Source: Gibbula magus
Lineage: Eukaryota > Mollusca > Gastropoda > Trochida > Trochidae
Direction: 5' to 3'
DNA: 64,000 bases
Assembly: GCA_936450465.1 (NCBI GenBank)
Contig: OW388296.1
Location: 42,016,448-42,080,447 of the forward strand
This document shows, piece by piece, positions 61,729 through 64,000 of this stretch. A program made the translations under genes and the position numbers. The first letter of the stretch is position 1, and the number at the start of each line of letters is the position of its first letter. A model generated the notes under the pieces. That model saw only the letters and a program-made list of their open reading frames with translations, searched no databases and was not told the DNA's origin.

Positions 61729-61801
61729 TGTACTACTTGTCCTAACTGGATCCAATGACTTCAGAAATCCCTCGTCCGTTTGTGTGCCGAGAAAGGCGAA
61801 T

Positions 61802-62066
61802 TGGATAAGGTCGATGTTTATTACTCATCAAGCGTTATATAATACACAATATGAACATGTAACTAATTAGAGCACAGACACATGATTTCGACCAATCATA
61901 TGATTGTATTGTGGTCACGTGGAGTACATTTATATCTCGATAGATTTACGGTTGTCTGGTTGCGTTCGGGTATCATGCTCATAAAACTGGTTCACAGACT
62001 TCCATAAAAACAACAAACAATGTCAACTGATTGTTTTATTCATGCGGATAATACACAACTAAACAC
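61802..62066. other. right flank of the transposon
   Basis: 'ttactcatcaagcgttatataatacac' at 61821-61847 weakly resembles the 'ttactcaacaggcgttgtctattgcac' units left of the element. AATAAA on the minus strand at 62040-62035 could end the gene whose last exon is called at 62067-62160. Nothing else is recognised. Confidence 0.4.
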
Positions 62067-62160
62067 TTATTTCACTGACAAATGATCTGCTGATTCCTTT
62101 CCGAAAGGAATTAGTCGCTTCCTTCGATCGTGGTCTTCTATGTTCAGGTGCTTGATATTC
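62067..62160 (-). CDS. possible 3'-terminal exon of an unidentified gene
   Basis: On the minus strand a good acceptor ('ttattcttcttttag', AG at 62162-62161) is followed by a 94-nt frame. It reads NIKHLNIEDHDRRKRLIPFG, then KESADHLSVK and a stop at 62069-62067. AATAAA follows 27 nt downstream (62040-62035). The charged, non-repetitive peptide and the acceptor-stop-signal order look like a genuine last exon. Upstream exons would lie to the right and probably beyond the window. A second frame is also open across the exon, and I do not recognise the protein. Confidence 0.3.
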
Positions 62161-62290
62161 CTAAAAGAAGAATAAAAGCATGTAAATAAAGCAAGTAATG
62201 TGAGGTCAATTTTTCAAGTGTATTTCATTTATATCACGAGTATAGTGAAACAATGACAAGCATCAAACCTGCCGGCGGTTCAACAAAATG

Positions 62291-62490
62291 AAGCGCTTCG
62301 TAGCGCTCATTGATCGCTCAATGTAGCGCTCAATGAGCGCTTCTTCTCTCTTGAACGACACAGTGCAAATGCCTCGAAGTTTGCTCGCCTTGCTACCTAG
62401 CGCTACATTAATTGAGCAATCGCGTTCAAGAGAGGTTTAAAAGTAATCGCTAATTGAGCGATTACTTTGAAACCTATCTTGAACACGGCC
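62291..62490 (-). mobile_element. GGCCGTGTTCAAGA hairpin element, copy 2 (inverted)
   Basis: Read on the minus strand it begins GGCCGTGTTCAAGATAGGTT and follows the copy at 50849-51027: the hairpin 'gttcaagagaggttt..aatcgctcaattagcgatt..', 'gcgattgctcaat', 'tagcgctacattgagc'. The two copies differ by indels in the middle. Confidence 0.75.
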
Positions 62491-63005
62491 CATGTTACCA
62501 ATGTTTTATATATTTACAACCACGATATAAAACAAAATAGTATTCAGTTATATAGAACGACCCCTATAGTCCTGCTCAATGACTGTGTATTATTAGGAGC
62601 TTTAATACAGTCTATATTTGTATTCAGCAAGTCTAGATAAACTGAATAAACAGTTTGGTAGTATTGAAAAATATACAACCATAAGGATGAAAGTACAGTA
62701 ACTAAAAAAATCCCATAAATTTTAGTCTATGAAACCCCTGTCAGCGTCCAGTACGACGTTAGATCCTTTCCCATAACGCCTCAAGCACCTCGGACAATTT
62801 AAGAAATTCAGTGCTCACAGTGCTGATGATGACGTCAATGTCCCAAACATTCGCATATGGAAATAAGAAATGTCAATGTTTTGCATATTGTGTTCGAGAG
62901 AATGTTTCCCAAATTTGTTGACAATTCATTTGAAATATATTCATTATAAGACATTTTCTTGACGACTCAAGCATTTGACTGTGCTCTAAGATATATAGAG
63001 AACTC
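62491..63005. other. non-coding stretch
   Basis: No gene or repeat recognised. Confidence 0.4.
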
Positions 63006-63113
63006 GTAGGAGTATACTATCGGGATATAAATGTACGGGTTTCAAAGGGTTAGGCTCGGCTGACGCCTCGCCCAGCCCTCTCAAACATTTATATCCCGAT
63101 AATGTACTCCTAG
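63006..63113. mobile_element. short palindromic element
   Basis: Arms at 63006-63034 and 63085-63113 are inverted complements with a few mismatches, sharing 'atcgggatataaatgt'. The loop is G+C-richer ('ggctcggctgacgcctcgcccagccc') and itself partly palindromic. An open frame on the minus strand across it is a by-product. Confidence 0.7.
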
Positions 63114-63315
63114 GGGAATCATACATTGTGCAGTGTAAATTTTTATAACGAGCACTTACATAACACAATTAAATAGTATTTTCAATGATACCAATGGAAA
63201 ATATATAACCTTTAAATGAGTGGAGAAAATTTACACTTTGCTGTTTTCTTGAGTGGCTATGTACAATGTATTGTGCACGGCATATATCTTACAAATCGAA
63301 ACATTATTGAGAAAA

Positions 63316-63730
63316 CCTTTTAAAAGATGCATCCATTATGTTTAATAAAATTTCTTTTGATGTTCCAACACACCATAATGCTGTTTACAGTACAAACAAT
63401 TTCACTCAACTTGCATATTCATCCCCAATTTCCAAATATAACATAATTACTAGTTTGCAATTAAAATAGAGCAACATAATTATACATACGCAGAAACCGA
63501 AACTACAGGTCCCATATACAGAAGCTAAATGACCTATTTAACATTACCAACCCAAATTTGTCTTTTTGTCTGTTGTAAATAAAATTCCAAAATTACGTTT
63601 GACTAAATGGCGCGCGTGAATCACGGCGCATTGTCCGGTTTCGACCAAAAATCACTACTTTTACTTTCACATGGTCCATATACATAGTCAACTAGTTTTC
63701 GGTAACAGTAAGTACTTCTCGATACAATTA
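63316..63730 (+). mobile_element. TTAA MITE family A, diverged copy
   Basis: 'ttaaaagatgcatccattatgtt' at about 63318 and the following 'gttccaacacaccataatg', 'caacttgcatattcatcccc', 'ataattactagtttgcaattaaaat', 'caacccaaatttgtc', 'tggcgcgcg' and 'gtccggtttcgacc' match the reverse of 55530-56017. The right terminus has decayed and the TTAA is not clear there. Confidence 0.7.
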
Positions 63731-64000
63731 TAAATTTATTTATATAATTTTGGAATATGTGAAGCGGCACCATGCAGATAAAAATTCAAGATTACTGATA
63801 ATACATTTTGTGAATTTTTAATTCATCAAAATCAATTTGATACCCTTTGTATTTTAATTGTTTAATCTGAATAAATGTTTGACTACTACTACTACTACTT
63901 AGCTTATTTTAATTTATCATATTTTTCTCTTTGCTTGTTGCAATTTTAATGTATTTTTTTCTTTATGTATTATAATACATATGGATCTGGAGATTCCATT
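63731..64000. other. AT-rich non-coding end of window
   Basis: No gene recognised. A short (CTA)n run lies at about 63883-63899. Confidence 0.4.

Larger units (their letters stand above)
57158..61801. mobile_element. two-gene DNA transposon, ISL2EU-like, apparently intact
   Basis: A 4644-bp element bounded by perfect 11-bp inverted repeats: ATTCGCCTTTC at 57158-57168 and its complement at 61791-61801. The outermost AT could be a 2-bp AT target duplication rather than part of the ends. It encodes two convergent genes: a SAP-SWIM-YqaJ protein on the + strand and a DDE_Tnp_4/IS5-type transposase on the - strand. That pairing is a feature of the eukaryotic ISL2EU superfamily (family knowledge, no search run). 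Both frames are uninterrupted and carry their catalytic motifs. The termini are short, so the exact ends carry less certainty than the gene calls. Confidence 0.75.

Overview
This is a 64 kb, AT-rich, intron-bearing animal nuclear window. The protein sequences, the large repeat-filled introns and the repeat classes (tRNA-derived SINEs sharing one 3' body, many small palindromic DNA elements, and an element with internal 'accttggccataacttt' repeats) suggest a marine mollusc, probably a bivalve. The species assignment is an inference.

Layout. Positions 1 to about 18.4 kb hold no convincing coding sequence. They contain a candidate promoter and 5' non-coding exon near 2.33-2.59 kb, a weaker alternative at 4.4-4.58 kb, and several minisatellites. 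The main host gene is dystroglycan (DAG1) on the + strand. A small coding exon (coding 18592-18816, probable exon start 18433) carries the signal peptide and the start of the first Ig-like domain. A 17,065-bp intron follows, and then one large exon (35882-38188) carries everything else. The joined frame gives 843 residues. It keeps the furin site, the SEA-type Gly-Ser autoproteolysis site, the single membrane span and the basic juxtamembrane motif. The 3'UTR probably runs to about 40.25 kb, or to 42.26 kb.

From 42 to 57 kb the window is a patchwork of mobile DNA: SINEs, a Mutator-like foldback element with a 10-bp target duplication, TTAA-flanked MITEs, a multi-palindrome element, an old LINE 3' end split by a TTAA MITE, and long (TA)n, (CT)n and poly-C tracts.

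The second coding locus is an apparently intact two-gene DNA transposon at 57158-61801. It resembles the eukaryotic ISL2EU (IS5-like) superfamily. A SAP-SWIM-YqaJ nuclease-like protein (two exons, + strand, 591 aa) converges on a DDE_Tnp_4-type transposase (- strand, 339 aa from the first ATG), between 11-bp perfect terminal inverted repeats. Both frames are open and their catalytic motifs are present, so this may be a recently active autonomous copy.

Beyond it, a possible last exon of an unidentified - strand gene lies at 62067-62160, followed by further palindromic elements to the end of the window. Most other open frames are chance or repeat-derived.
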